Positions 16,848-25,155 of a DNA stretch of 51,049 nucleotides are shown here, piece by piece (position 1 is the first letter of the stretch; every line of letters begins with the position of its first letter). The notes below the pieces were generated by a model, which saw nothing but the letters and a program-made list of their open reading frames with translations, was not told where the DNA came from and did not search any database. Location of the stretch: positions 1 to 51,049 of the forward strand of contig REDS01000129.1 in assembly GCA_007693395.1 (NCBI GenBank). Direction: 5' to 3'. The translations under genes and the position numbers were made by a program. The DNA is from Balneolaceae bacterium. Lineage in GTDB: Bacteria > Bacteroidota > Rhodothermia > Balneolales > Balneolaceae.

Positions 16848-18032
16848 CTATCTGTTCAGGGCAAATGTCAGATCGTCCGGATCAACCTCTGAGGGAGGTT
16901 CCTCCAGAAGTTCGGGCGAAAATACCCCCACAGCCCAAAGGAAAAAGCGGGCGTCTTCCGGGCTGTTTTCTCTGTTCCAGTCGTATAATGCGAAGTAACC
17001 GAGCGCTACCTGCTCTCTTTCAAACTCGTTGAGGTTTTCCGGATCAGAAATTATTGGTATATCAAGCTCAGCTACCGCAGGTAACTGATTAGGGTTTGTG
17101 ATGATATCTCCGTTAAGCTGATAAATAATGGGCCATAAGTATGGATTGCCAAGATTAGCTTCAGCAATAGACCATAATGATTCACCTGGTACAACGGTGT
17201 GGCTTTCTATTTCAAATTCAGTTTGCAGAGGCGAAGTAGGTTCGGGTTGCGCTGTTGGAGTAGGGTCGGGCTCAGCAGTTGCATCTGTATCTGGTACAAC
17301 ACTTGGTTCAACAGGAGTTAAAAGCTGTTCTGTTTGATCAGCAGTTGCCGGCGCAGATGTGTCACCCATTCTCTGAAACATCAGAAACAGAATGATAAAT
17401 GCAATAAGTGCTATGATAACCGCTGCAGCGTAAGACCATTTGAATGATCCGGCCTTTTGTACCTCTTTGGCAACGTTCTCCTCATTAGGGAGGATTGCCG
17501 GGATAGAAGCTTCAGCATCTTCATCCGCAACCAAAGTGGCAAAAGGGTCATTTTCAGGAAAGTGAGGGTTATCGTGTTCTATCAGTAGTTCATCAACAGG
17601 AACAGATGTTTTTCTTACCTCTTTAGCTTTTGCGGCAATAAAGGGAATTTCTATTGTTTCAGCCTCTTCAGGTACAGGTTCTTCCTTTTCTTCTACAGCA
17701 TTTGAAGCAGTATCTCCAAGAACTCTCGCTTTAAGGCTTGCATATGGCTTGTTAACATCTTCTCTTAGAGCTTTATAAGGCTTGAAAACAACTTTATTCT
17801 GCCCCGGAATTACAATTTCTTCACCAGTTTGGGGATTTGTTCCGGTACGTTCATTCATCCACCTGAGCTCGAACTTGCCAAAACCTGAGATGCTTACGGA
17901 GCCGTTTTTTTTTAGCCCACCCTCTATAATCTGAACCAGTTCATGTATAAAGCTATTGGTAGAGCTCTGGCTCTGATTCGATTGTCTGGAGATTTGTTCA
18001 ACCAGATCCTTAAAGGTGATTTTTTCACTCAT
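16848..18032 (-). CDS. HU/IHF-domain, single transmembrane helix and LysM fusion protein
   Basis: 394 residues from the ATG at 18032, which starts a normal HU N-terminus (SEKITFKDLVEQIS). An upstream frame from 18095 overlaps the previous HU gene and is rejected. Residues 1-95 form an HU/IHF fold (VSISGFGKFELRW, then NPQTGEEIVIPGQNKVVFKP), and 96-197 are acidic. Residues 200-219 are a clear membrane helix, 222-270 a Pro/Thr-rich linker, and 277-326 a LysM peptidoglycan-binding domain (HTVVPGESLWSIAEANLG). Predicted topology is DNA-binding domain inside and LysM outside, so it could tie nucleoid to cell wall. It overlaps the upstream HU gene by 8 nt. Confidence 0.85.
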   Translation of the reverse strand: MSEKITFKDLVEQISRQSNQSQSSTNSFIHELVQIIEGGLKKNGSVSISGFGKFELRWMNERTGTNPQTGEEIVIPGQNKVVFKPYKALREDVNKPYASLKARVLGDTASNAVEEKEEPVPEEAETIEIPFIAAKAKEVRKTSVPVDELLIEHDNPHFPENDPFATLVADEDAEASIPAILPNEENVAKEVQKAGSFKWSYAAAVIIALIAFIILFLMFQRMGDTSAPATADQTEQLLTPVEPSVVPDTDATAEPDPTPTAQPEPTSPLQTEFEIESHTVVPGESLWSIAEANLGNPYLWPIIYQLNGDIITNPNQLPAVAELDIPIISDPENLNEFEREQVALGYFALYDWNRENSPEDARFFLWAVGVFSPELLEEPPSEVDPDDLTFALNR

Positions 18033-18318
18033 TTCTGGTTTCCAAAAACTTAATTTCTTCTTTAAGGCCGGCAGCAGGGCTGAATTCAACAACACGCTTT
18101 GGAGGCACCATCATGTAAGCATCGTAGTGGGGATTGTAAACTTTTTTCTCATCACTAACTTTTGTGCTGAATGTACCCAAATCGGGGATTGATACGCCTT
18201 TTCCGTCACACAGCTGTTTTGTGAGTACGTCCACTGTATCCTGAACAAGCTCTTTGGTTTTCACCTTGGAGTTTCCGGATTTTTCAGAAAGTCTGTCTAT
18301 CAGCTGTTTATAATTCAT
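18025..18318 (-). CDS. HU/IHF-family DNA-binding protein
   Basis: 97 residues of one HU fold: an N-terminal helical pair (YKQLIDRLSEKSGNSKVKTKELV) and the turn GVSIPDLGTFSTKV. The C-terminal arm reads NPHYDAYMMVPPKRVVEFSPAAGL. Such proteins bend DNA as dimers. The arm is atypical for canonical HU (HU usually has NPQTGE... here NPHYDAY). It is the first gene of a leftward five-gene operon and may form heterodimers with the HU domain of the next gene, which it overlaps by 8 nt. Confidence 0.88.
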   Translation of the reverse strand: MNYKQLIDRLSEKSGNSKVKTKELVQDTVDVLTKQLCDGKGVSIPDLGTFSTKVSDEKKVYNPHYDAYMMVPPKRVVEFSPAAGLKEEIKFLETRNE

Positions 18319-18609
18319 AGTAAAAGATATTTATCACTAAGTAATAAACGAAATATTTGCCTGAAAAGCACACTGCCTGCAAATGAACATTGCGTTTTAA
18401 ATAATAATTTAAACAGTTAGCCCGACCGATATTATCTCAGAAAATGTTATTGATATATCTTACTGTTTAATCTTGTTAAGTGTTAAAAAAGTACTATTCA
18501 TGTTACCAGTAAGCCAAGATAAGGGATGTTCGCAGTATTATGATATTGCTTATGGAACCCTTATTTTTGATATCTATGATTTTTTTTAAAACCATCTGAA
18601 AAATTGTTA
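18319..18609. other. 291-bp divergent intergenic region (HU operon / folE)
   Basis: AT-rich spacer between the leftward HU operon and rightward folE. It must contain both promoters. I see no RNA gene, no convincing hairpin and no operator palindrome, only short A/T tracts. Confidence 0.5.
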
Positions 18610-19314
18610 ATGAGTAAAGAAGAAAAAAACAGGGCCGGTACACTGGAAATTGATTCTGAAATAGCCGAAGAAATTGGAGATAACCACGTTGGTACATCCA
18701 TCGATACTCCCCTGAGAAGCGATGCTTTTTCACTTACTGAAGAAGAAAAAATTGAGAGAATTGAAGGGCATTTCGCTGAAATAATGCATGTGCTTGGGTT
18801 GGACTTAAATGACGAAAGCCTCAAGGGGACGCCACGCAGGGTGGCTAAAATGTACGTAAAAGAGATTTTTAGCGGCCTTAATCCCAAAAACAAACCCAGT
18901 GCCAGCAAGTTCGACAATAAGTTTGACTATTCTGATATGGTAGTTGTAAAAAATATTGATGTTACATCATTTTGCGAACATCACTTTCTGCCTTTTTTAG
19001 GTAAAGCACACGTTGCTTACATCAGTTCTGGCAATGTGATAGGCCTCTCAAAAATCAACAGAATTGTTGAATATTATTCCAGCCGTCCGCAGGTACAGGA
19101 GCGGTTGACCCTGCAAATTGCCGAAGAGCTCAAAAGAACCATGCAAACTGATGATGTGGCCGTATTTATTGAAAGCAAACATTTGTGTGTTTCAACCCGC
19201 GGCATTAAAGACAAACAGAGCTCAACGGTTACCGTAGAGTACAGCGGTAAATTTTCGCATGAGGATACAAAACAAGAGTTTATTGATTACATACAGGCTG
19301 AAACCGAAGTGTAA
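18610..19314 (+). CDS. folE: GTP cyclohydrolase I
   Basis: 234 residues from the ATG at 18610; a TTG two codons upstream is not needed. It makes 7,8-dihydroneopterin triphosphate from GTP, the first step of folate, tetrahydropterin and queuosine-type pathways. Zinc ligands are visible as Cys122 and His125 in FCEHHFLPFLGKAHVAY and Cys193 in SKHLCVSTRGI. The GLSKINRIVEYYSSRPQVQE signature block is complete. The first 45 residues are a non-conserved acidic extension. cysS follows after a 20-nt gap, suggesting cotranscription. Confidence 0.96.
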   Translation: MSKEEKNRAGTLEIDSEIAEEIGDNHVGTSIDTPLRSDAFSLTEEEKIERIEGHFAEIMHVLGLDLNDESLKGTPRRVAKMYVKEIFSGLNPKNKPSASKFDNKFDYSDMVVVKNIDVTSFCEHHFLPFLGKAHVAYISSGNVIGLSKINRIVEYYSSRPQVQERLTLQIAEELKRTMQTDDVAVFIESKHLCVSTRGIKDKQSSTVTVEYSGKFSHEDTKQEFIDYIQAETEV

Positions 19315-19334
19315 TTCAAACTATTTTATTGTTC

Positions 19335-20855
19335 ATGAAATCCATGTCAGAGACAGACGTATCCAAGTTAATTATTTATAACAGCCTTTCTCGAAAGAAA
19401 GAGGAATTTATACCTATTAACCCACCATTTGTAGGCCTTTACGTATGTGGCCCCACAGTTTATGGAGATCCGCATTTAGGCCATGCCAGGGCGGCAGTTA
19501 CGTTTGATGTGGTTTATCGTTATCTGAAGTTTCTCGGCTATATGGTGCGCTATGTGCGAAATATTACAGATGTAGGCCATCTTGAGCAGGAAGAGACTGA
19601 GCAGGGTGAAGATAAAATTGCAAAGAAAGCCCGCCTCGAACAGGTAGAACCAATGGAGATTGCTCAAAAATACACCATAAGCTATCACAAAGGCACTGAA
19701 TTACTTAACTGTTTAAATCCAGATATTGAACCTAGAGCAACCGGCCATATCATTGAACAGATTTCATTAATCAAGACCATTCTTGAAAACGGTTATGGCT
19801 ATGAAGTGAATGGAAATATCTATTTCGACATAGAAAAATACCGGCAGGACAATCCATACGGCCAGCTATCAGGTAAAATTCTTGAAGATCTTCAGGCTGG
19901 AAGCCGCGATACAGCCGGTTTAGATGAAAAGAAGAGCCCCCACGATTTTGCCCTCTGGAAGAAAGCTTCACCCACACACATTATGCGATGGGATTCGCCC
20001 TGGGGCGATGGCTATCCCGGCTGGCATCTTGAATGCAGCGCAATGAGCCTGAAATATCTCGGGAAAAAGTTTGATATCCATGGTGGCGGCCTCGACCTCC
20101 AGTTTCCGCATCATGAAGCTGAAATAGCCCAGTGCAGAAGTGCTCATGGCCACGATCCTGTGAATTACTGGATTCACAACAACATGGTTACCATAGATGG
20201 TGCCAAGATGAGTAAATCAGCCGGGAATTTCATCAATTTAGATGAACTGTTTGAAGGCAGGCATAAAAAACTTACCAAAGGCTACAGCCCAATGGTTGTT
20301 CGCTTTTTGATGTTGCAATCCCATTACCGCAGTAAGATCGATTTTTCAAATGATGCCCTCAGGGCAGCCGAAAAAGGATTTCACCGGTTAATGACGGCCG
20401 TGGCGCTGCTAAAAGAACTGAAAGAGTCGGGTGGTTTTTCTGAAGAGGAAGGCGTGCTTGATAAAGATGTACTTGAGCTATGTAACCGCTGTCACCATTC
20501 CATGAATGATGACTTTAACACGGCACAAGTCTTGGCGGCACTGTTCGATCTGTCATCAAAAATAAATGCGCTTCATAATGGTCAGCTCTCAAAAACAGAG
20601 CTTTCCCGAAATACCCTGCATAAGCTGGTTAAAACGTTCGATCAGTTTGTATATGCCATTCTTGGCCTCAAAGATGATGCAGGAAATGACGACGGTATCA
20701 CCGAAGAACTTATTGAGCTGCTCATCGATATCAGAAAGGAAGCACGTCAGAATAAAGACTTCGCCACATCGGATAAAATCAGGGATGAACTCCAGCAGAT
20801 TGGCGTTCGCCTGAAGGACGAGAAAGGCGGTACCCGTTTTGAAATTGATCGCTAA
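19335..20855 (+). CDS. cysS: Cysteinyl-tRNA synthetase
   Basis: 506 residues from the ATG at 19335 (an ATG four codons later and a TTG upstream are alternatives). It charges tRNA-Cys. Class I motifs are present: zinc-ligand Cys38 followed by [14 protein letters not shown] (HIGH equivalent PHLGH), the block [14 protein letters not shown] with zinc ligands, and KMSKSAGNF (KMSKS). Length is close to the family norm and the C-terminal helical DALR-like region is present. The 3' end overlaps yidD by 17 nt. Confidence 0.97.
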   Translation: MKSMSETDVSKLIIYNSLSRKKEEFIPINPPFVGLYVCGPTVYGDPHLGHARAAVTFDVVYRYLKFLGYMVRYVRNITDVGHLEQEETEQGEDKIAKKARLEQVEPMEIAQKYTISYHKGTELLNCLNPDIEPRATGHIIEQISLIKTILENGYGYEVNGNIYFDIEKYRQDNPYGQLSGKILEDLQAGSRDTAGLDEKKSPHDFALWKKASPTHIMRWDSPWGDGYPGWHLECSAMSLKYLGKKFDIHGGGLDLQFPHHEAEIAQCRSAHGHDPVNYWIHNNMVTIDGAKMSKSAGNFINLDELFEGRHKKLTKGYSPMVVRFLMLQSHYRSKIDFSNDALRAAEKGFHRLMTAVALLKELKESGGFSEEEGVLDKDVLELCNRCHHSMNDDFNTAQVLAALFDLSSKINALHNGQLSKTELSRNTLHKLVKTFDQFVYAILGLKDDAGNDDGITEELIELLIDIRKEARQNKDFATSDKIRDELQQIGVRLKDEKGGTRFEIDR

Positions 20856-21105
20856 GCATATAGGAAATGCATTAAGCTGGCTGCTGATTAAACTGATTCG
20901 TTTCTATCAGCTTGCTATATCTCCATTTCTGGGCTCAAATTGCCGGCATTATCCAACCTGCTCCAACTACATGATGGAGGCAGTGAAAGAGTGGGGTTTT
21001 CTAAAAGGTTTCTGGCTGGGGATTAAACGAATCGGAAAGTGTCATCCTTGGGGAACCTCCGGCGCAGATCCGGTTCCCAAAAAGAATAATTCATCAATAG
21101 AATAA
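20839..21105 (+). CDS. yidD: Membrane protein insertion efficiency factor YidD
   Basis: 88 residues with the complete YidD pattern: an amphipathic N-terminal helix ([13 protein letters not shown]) and the cysteine motif [15 protein letters not shown], then [12 protein letters not shown]. It is a peripheral inner-membrane protein that assists YidC-dependent membrane insertion. The usual rnpA/yidC neighbours are absent; here it is nested at the end of cysS with a 17-nt overlap, so translation is probably coupled. Confidence 0.95.
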   Translation: MKLIAKHIGNALSWLLIKLIRFYQLAISPFLGSNCRHYPTCSNYMMEAVKEWGFLKGFWLGIKRIGKCHPWGTSGADPVPKKNNSSIE

Positions 21106-21202
21106 AAGCCTATACGCAGAAAAACTGAGTACGGCTTTGAGATTATCTGATTTAATCGCTGCCAATTTTTAAAAAATTCAATCAAATTAGTTAAACTACA
21201 CT

Positions 21203-22093
21203 ATGCGTAAAAAAAGGCCAAATCGTAAGGAAAAACCCAAACGTGAGGATGGCGCTAAGAAAAAACGGCCCGTCATCAACCGGGAAAAAAACCGGCAAAG
21301 AGACTATACAAATCGTTCGGCAACTGCATCACAAAAACAGGTGATTGATGATGAGATACGTATCAACAAATTTATTGCTCACGCCGGTTACTGTTCGCGC
21401 AGAGAGGCTGATGAGCTGATTGCCGACGGGAAAGTGAAGGTTAACGGGCAGGTGGTAACGGAGCTTGGCCTTAAGATTAAGCCTTCCGACCGTGTTGAAG
21501 TTGAAAAACAAAAGCTATCACTTGAGCCATTTGTTTACATATTGCTGAATAAAGGACGCGATACCATCAGCACTACGAGCGATGAAAAAGACCGGAATAC
21601 TGTAATTGATGTGGTAGAAGATGCAACAGGCCACCGGGTATATCCGGTAGGGCGTTTAGACCGAAACACCACAGGCTTGCTGATACTAACAAATGATGGT
21701 GACCTTGCACACCGGTTAATGCATCCCAGTTTTAAGGTTAAGAAAACGTATGAAGTAACCGCAAACCGGCCACTCACCCCGAACGAAGTTGACAATTTGA
21801 GGGGAGAAGTTGTTCTTGAAGATGGCCCGGTAAAAGCTTCGCGGGTAAAACAAGATCCATTCAATCCTGCAGTAGTAACAATCTCTGTTTTTGAGGGGAG
21901 AAATCATCTGATCAGGCGGATGATTGATCATATCGGTGCAAATGTGGAGAGCCTTAAACGCACACGCTATGCCGGATTGAATGTGAAAGGACTCCGTATG
22001 GGGCGATGGAGGTATTTGAAGCAAAAAGAGATCAACGATCTGCGTAAACTTGTTCAGTTAGAAACATTAGATTTTAACAGAGAAGAAAAATGA
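21203..22093 (+). CDS. rRNA pseudouridine synthase, RsuA/RluB family
   Basis: 296 residues. About 45 residues of Lys/Arg-rich leader precede an S4 RNA-binding domain (about 51-100, IRINKFIAHAGYCSRREADELI). The RsuA/RluB catalytic domain follows, with its motif at GRLDRNTTGLLILTNDGDL, and Asp143 is the predicted nucleophile. It converts a uridine in rRNA to pseudouridine; RluB (23S U2605 in E. coli) is the closest by domain order, but RsuA cannot be excluded. Its stop overlaps the ATG of the following hydrolase (ATGA). Confidence 0.93.
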   Translation: MRKKRPNRKEKPKREDGAKKKRPVINREKNRQRDYTNRSATASQKQVIDDEIRINKFIAHAGYCSRREADELIADGKVKVNGQVVTELGLKIKPSDRVEVEKQKLSLEPFVYILLNKGRDTISTTSDEKDRNTVIDVVEDATGHRVYPVGRLDRNTTGLLILTNDGDLAHRLMHPSFKVKKTYEVTANRPLTPNEVDNLRGEVVLEDGPVKASRVKQDPFNPAVVTISVFEGRNHLIRRMIDHIGANVESLKRTRYAGLNVKGLRMGRWRYLKQKEINDLRKLVQLETLDFNREEK

Positions 22094-22965
22094 GATTCAG
22101 CAGTATTTCGAAAATAAGCGGCAAGATACCATCAACCGAGAATCTGCCTATTCATTATGATCTACTGGTTCCGGTAGCGTCTGCAGGAACCGTACTTCCG
22201 GTGATATTATTTCTGCATGGCTTCAAAGGTTTTAAAGACTGGGGTGCTTTCCCTGATGCGTATGAAGAATTTGCCCGTGCTGGATTTGCTGTAGTTGCCT
22301 TTAACATGTCGCTGAATGGCGTTGGAGAGAGCATGGAAAATTTTGATGAGCCAGAGCTATTCCGCAGGCAAACCTTTACGCAGGACCTTGCTGATACCGG
22401 CTCTATAATTGCGGCACTAAAGGACAAAACCATCTCCAGCGATAAAATAATTCTGGATACAGACAGGGTAGGAATAATAGGCCACTCACGCGGAGGTCAT
22501 AACGCAGTTGTAGCTGCCGCTGAATTTTCAGAGATCCATTGTCTCGTAACATGGTCGGCAGTGGCGGATTATAACGCAAGATGGAGCCCTGAGATGAAAA
22601 AAGATTGGGAAAACAAGGGATATACCGAGATAAAAAACTCCAGAACCGGCGAAATTTTGCCACTCGACAAAATTGCCTATGATGATGGCATACAAAATGC
22701 AGAGAGGCTCATTGCCATCAAACGCGTTGAGGAGATCTACATTCCATCTATGTTTATTGCCGGTAAAGAGGATGAGGCAGTTCCAAGCCACGATACAGAA
22801 ACACTCTACAGGAAATGCCCGGCTGATGAAAAAGAATTACGGCTCATAGATAATGCAGGGCATACCTTTCAGGTTTCACATCCGTTTGAAGATGAAGACT
22901 TTCCACCTGAATTCGAAGAAGTGATTGATCTGACGGAAGGGTGGTTTTTAGATCATCTGAAATAG
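22090..22965 (+). CDS. Alpha/beta hydrolase (dienelactone hydrolase-like)
   Basis: 291 residues, without a signal peptide. The alpha/beta fold shows an oxyanion stretch (ILFLHGFKGFKDWG), the nucleophile elbow GHSRGGHN with Ser133, an Asp candidate in FIAGKEDEAVPS, and His in DNAGHTFQVSHPF. The enzyme is therefore probably active. The substrate is not evident. It is coupled to the pseudouridine synthase gene by an ATGA overlap, with the TPR gene starting 8 nt after its stop. Confidence 0.87.
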   Translation: MRFSSISKISGKIPSTENLPIHYDLLVPVASAGTVLPVILFLHGFKGFKDWGAFPDAYEEFARAGFAVVAFNMSLNGVGESMENFDEPELFRRQTFTQDLADTGSIIAALKDKTISSDKIILDTDRVGIIGHSRGGHNAVVAAAEFSEIHCLVTWSAVADYNARWSPEMKKDWENKGYTEIKNSRTGEILPLDKIAYDDGIQNAERLIAIKRVEEIYIPSMFIAGKEDEAVPSHDTETLYRKCPADEKELRLIDNAGHTFQVSHPFEDEDFPPEFEEVIDLTEGWFLDHLK

Positions 22966-22973
22966 CACGTTAT

Positions 22974-24152
22974 ATGCCATTACTTAAATCCTGTAAAATC
23001 GCTGTTCCGGCGATTTGTCTATTGCTCTTGCTTTTTGGCAGCATACCGGTTACATCAGCGCAGACGAAGGTTCTGATTGATGATGACCGGTTTGGAGCCG
23101 ATGCCCGAAATGCAATTAATGCACTATATAACAGAGATAATGATGAAGCCAGGGACATACTTTTCATATGGAAAGAGATCTACCCCGATCATCCCATCTG
23201 GTTACTTTGGGATGGTATGGAACTTTGGTGGAAGGTTCTGGAGGATTTGGTAGATACATCGCACGATAAAGATTTTATTAACCTGATGAGAGAGGCCGAT
23301 TTTGAGGCTTCACGCCTGTTACGCAGAGAACCCGATCATAAAGATGCATTAATTATAAGGGCGGTGTCTAACAGTTACATAGCACGCCTGCATGCTAACA
23401 GGGAAGAGTGGCTTACAAGCGTACAAGTTGGCAGAAGGGGGTATCAGGCCCATCAACGATTGATTGAGATTGATCCTGACCTGCCCGATAATCTTTTTGC
23501 GGAAGGAATGAAACTCTATTATTCCGCATACATACCCGAAACCTATCCTTTTTTGCGGCCCGCCGCGATGTTTTTACCTGCGGGCAGCAGGGAAGAGGGG
23601 CTAAATACATTAAGAAAGGCATCAACCGACGCCATATTTGCAAGGCCGGAAGCCACCTATTTTTTGGGAAATATCTTGTTGAACTATGAAGAGCAGTTTG
23701 ATGAGGCTAAATCGTACTTCCGATTGCTGGTTGATGAGTATCCCGATAACAGCTACTACCGGCGCCAGTATATGGTAACACTGGGTCAGTTACATGAATT
23801 TAGAGAGATTGTACGATTTTATAATGAGACGATGACTCATAGGACAGAAAATAAACTTGCTGAAGATCCGCTGTTAGAATCGGAACTTCTCTACTGGTAT
23901 GGCAGAGCAAATTATTTTATGGGAAATATTGAGCCTGCTTTCAAAGCATTTGAAAAATCAGTTGAGCTTGGAAATACTCTTACATTAGCGAAAGAGAGGC
24001 ACTTCCATACGCTATCTGCCTATTTTGCCGGACGTGCAGCCGAGCGACTGCAAGACAGAGCCACAGCAAAATCCTATTATCAACTGGCAGCCGGGCAAAA
24101 TGCAGCACCTAATGCCAAACGTGCAGCCGGTGAACGGCTTAGATATTTATAA
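22974..24152 (+). CDS. Exported TPR-like protein of unknown function
   Basis: 392 residues from the ATG at 22974. A GTG at 22941 overlaps the hydrolase and would push the signal peptide inward, so I reject it. The signal peptide (LLLLLFGSIPVTSAQ) implies a periplasmic or surface location. The rest is helical with several TPR-like pairs. These include READFEASRLLRREPDHKDA (about 105-125), EATYFLGNILLNYEEQFDEA near 240, and C-terminal units near 310-385. No enzyme motif was seen. I do not recognise a named family. Confidence 0.7.
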   Translation: MPLLKSCKIAVPAICLLLLLFGSIPVTSAQTKVLIDDDRFGADARNAINALYNRDNDEARDILFIWKEIYPDHPIWLLWDGMELWWKVLEDLVDTSHDKDFINLMREADFEASRLLRREPDHKDALIIRAVSNSYIARLHANREEWLTSVQVGRRGYQAHQRLIEIDPDLPDNLFAEGMKLYYSAYIPETYPFLRPAAMFLPAGSREEGLNTLRKASTDAIFARPEATYFLGNILLNYEEQFDEAKSYFRLLVDEYPDNSYYRRQYMVTLGQLHEFREIVRFYNETMTHRTENKLAEDPLLESELLYWYGRANYFMGNIEPAFKAFEKSVELGNTLTLAKERHFHTLSAYFAGRAAERLQDRATAKSYYQLAAGQNAAPNAKRAAGERLRYL

Positions 24153-24194
24153 AAAAGAATGGTTTTGGGTTGACAGCATTTTGCCGTGCGTAAA

Positions 24195-24956
24195 TCAGGT
24201 AAGAGTGTGAACAGACCGGTTAACTACACTTGAATCGCCCGGGCTATACGTTCTCTCCTCAAAATAGATCGAGCCATCTGCGCTTCTTCTAATCAAGCTG
24301 GAACATCGGGTTCCATAGTTATCTGTCTTGATAAACACTGCAGAAACGGCAATTTCAAGTTGTTCAGGAAGGCCGGTTTGTGGCAATATCCCAGTGGGGT
24401 AGGTAGTTGTATTTTTTAGTATTTCGAAATAGAGATCGTTATGACCTGCGTCTGTTGTTAGAATCTTTCTGAACTCTTTTTCAGCCCAATCAGATTTAGG
24501 CCAGTTGCTTTCCAGATGCGCATTGCTGATAGAATATACACCGGGCGGCAGTTTTTGATAGCTGTTTTTTACACTTGAGTAGTAGTAAAATTCATCAGGT
24601 GTGCCCGCCAAAAGGTTAAAACCGTTGTAATTCTGTGCAGTATCCATCAGCTGTTCTAAAAAATCAGGAACGCTATCCGGGGTGGTTAACACATCTTTCA
24701 CGATATCGCCGCGGCTTGGTGCATGTTCTTTAATTGAGAACATATCTCTGAAATTGGTGAGAGCAGCAATTCGTCCTGTTTCAGAAACACCAAGCCATGT
24801 GCCCCCTGCTTTTGCATCTTTCCCGGCTAAAATTTCAGGCTCAGTATCCCAAAATGCAGCGCTTTCCGCAGGCCTGTTGTAGAATTCATCTCTGTTGCCT
24901 GCTAAAATGAATGGATAGTCAGGATGCGCCTGAATTGCAAAAACGATTAAACACAT
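24195..24956 (-). CDS. NRDE-family (TANGO2-like) protein
   Basis: 253 residues beginning MCLIVFA with Cys2, followed by AGNRDEFYNRPAESAAFW and GGTWLGVSETGRIAALTNFRD. This is the diagnostic NRDE/TANGO2 pattern with the Ntn-hydrolase-like N-terminal Cys. Bacterial members have no settled function; eukaryotic TANGO2 has been connected with lipid metabolism and haem handling. It is transcribed alone, convergent with the TPR gene. Confidence 0.92.
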   Translation of the reverse strand: MCLIVFAIQAHPDYPFILAGNRDEFYNRPAESAAFWDTEPEILAGKDAKAGGTWLGVSETGRIAALTNFRDMFSIKEHAPSRGDIVKDVLTTPDSVPDFLEQLMDTAQNYNGFNLLAGTPDEFYYYSSVKNSYQKLPPGVYSISNAHLESNWPKSDWAEKEFRKILTTDAGHNDLYFEILKNTTTYPTGILPQTGLPEQLEIAVSAVFIKTDNYGTRCSSLIRRSADGSIYFEERTYSPGDSSVVNRSVHTLT

Positions 24957-25155
24957 AAATGAAAATATTCAGAATGATCAGAATTATTGAAACAAAGACT
25001 GTTTTTATTCGCTGTAAGTTAGCTATAACATAGCTTGCACTTGATAGAATAACTAATACTGTGTGATTAGTTTCTGTATCAAAAAAGTAAAAAGTTGTGT
25101 AGTATATGAAACCTCAGAAAAGAAAATTACAACATAAATAAGCAGAAACAGAACC

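Noticed and set aside
18033-18095. N-terminal extension of the HU-LysM protein
   Set aside because: It would overlap the upstream HU gene by 71 nt and add residues before a normal HU N-terminus.
25021-25072. Short inverted repeats (AGCTAT/ATAGCT and AACTAAT/ATTAGTT) before the SpoIIE gene
   Set aside because: Arms are only 6-7 bp in AT-rich sequence, no second copy was seen and there is no link to a known element.
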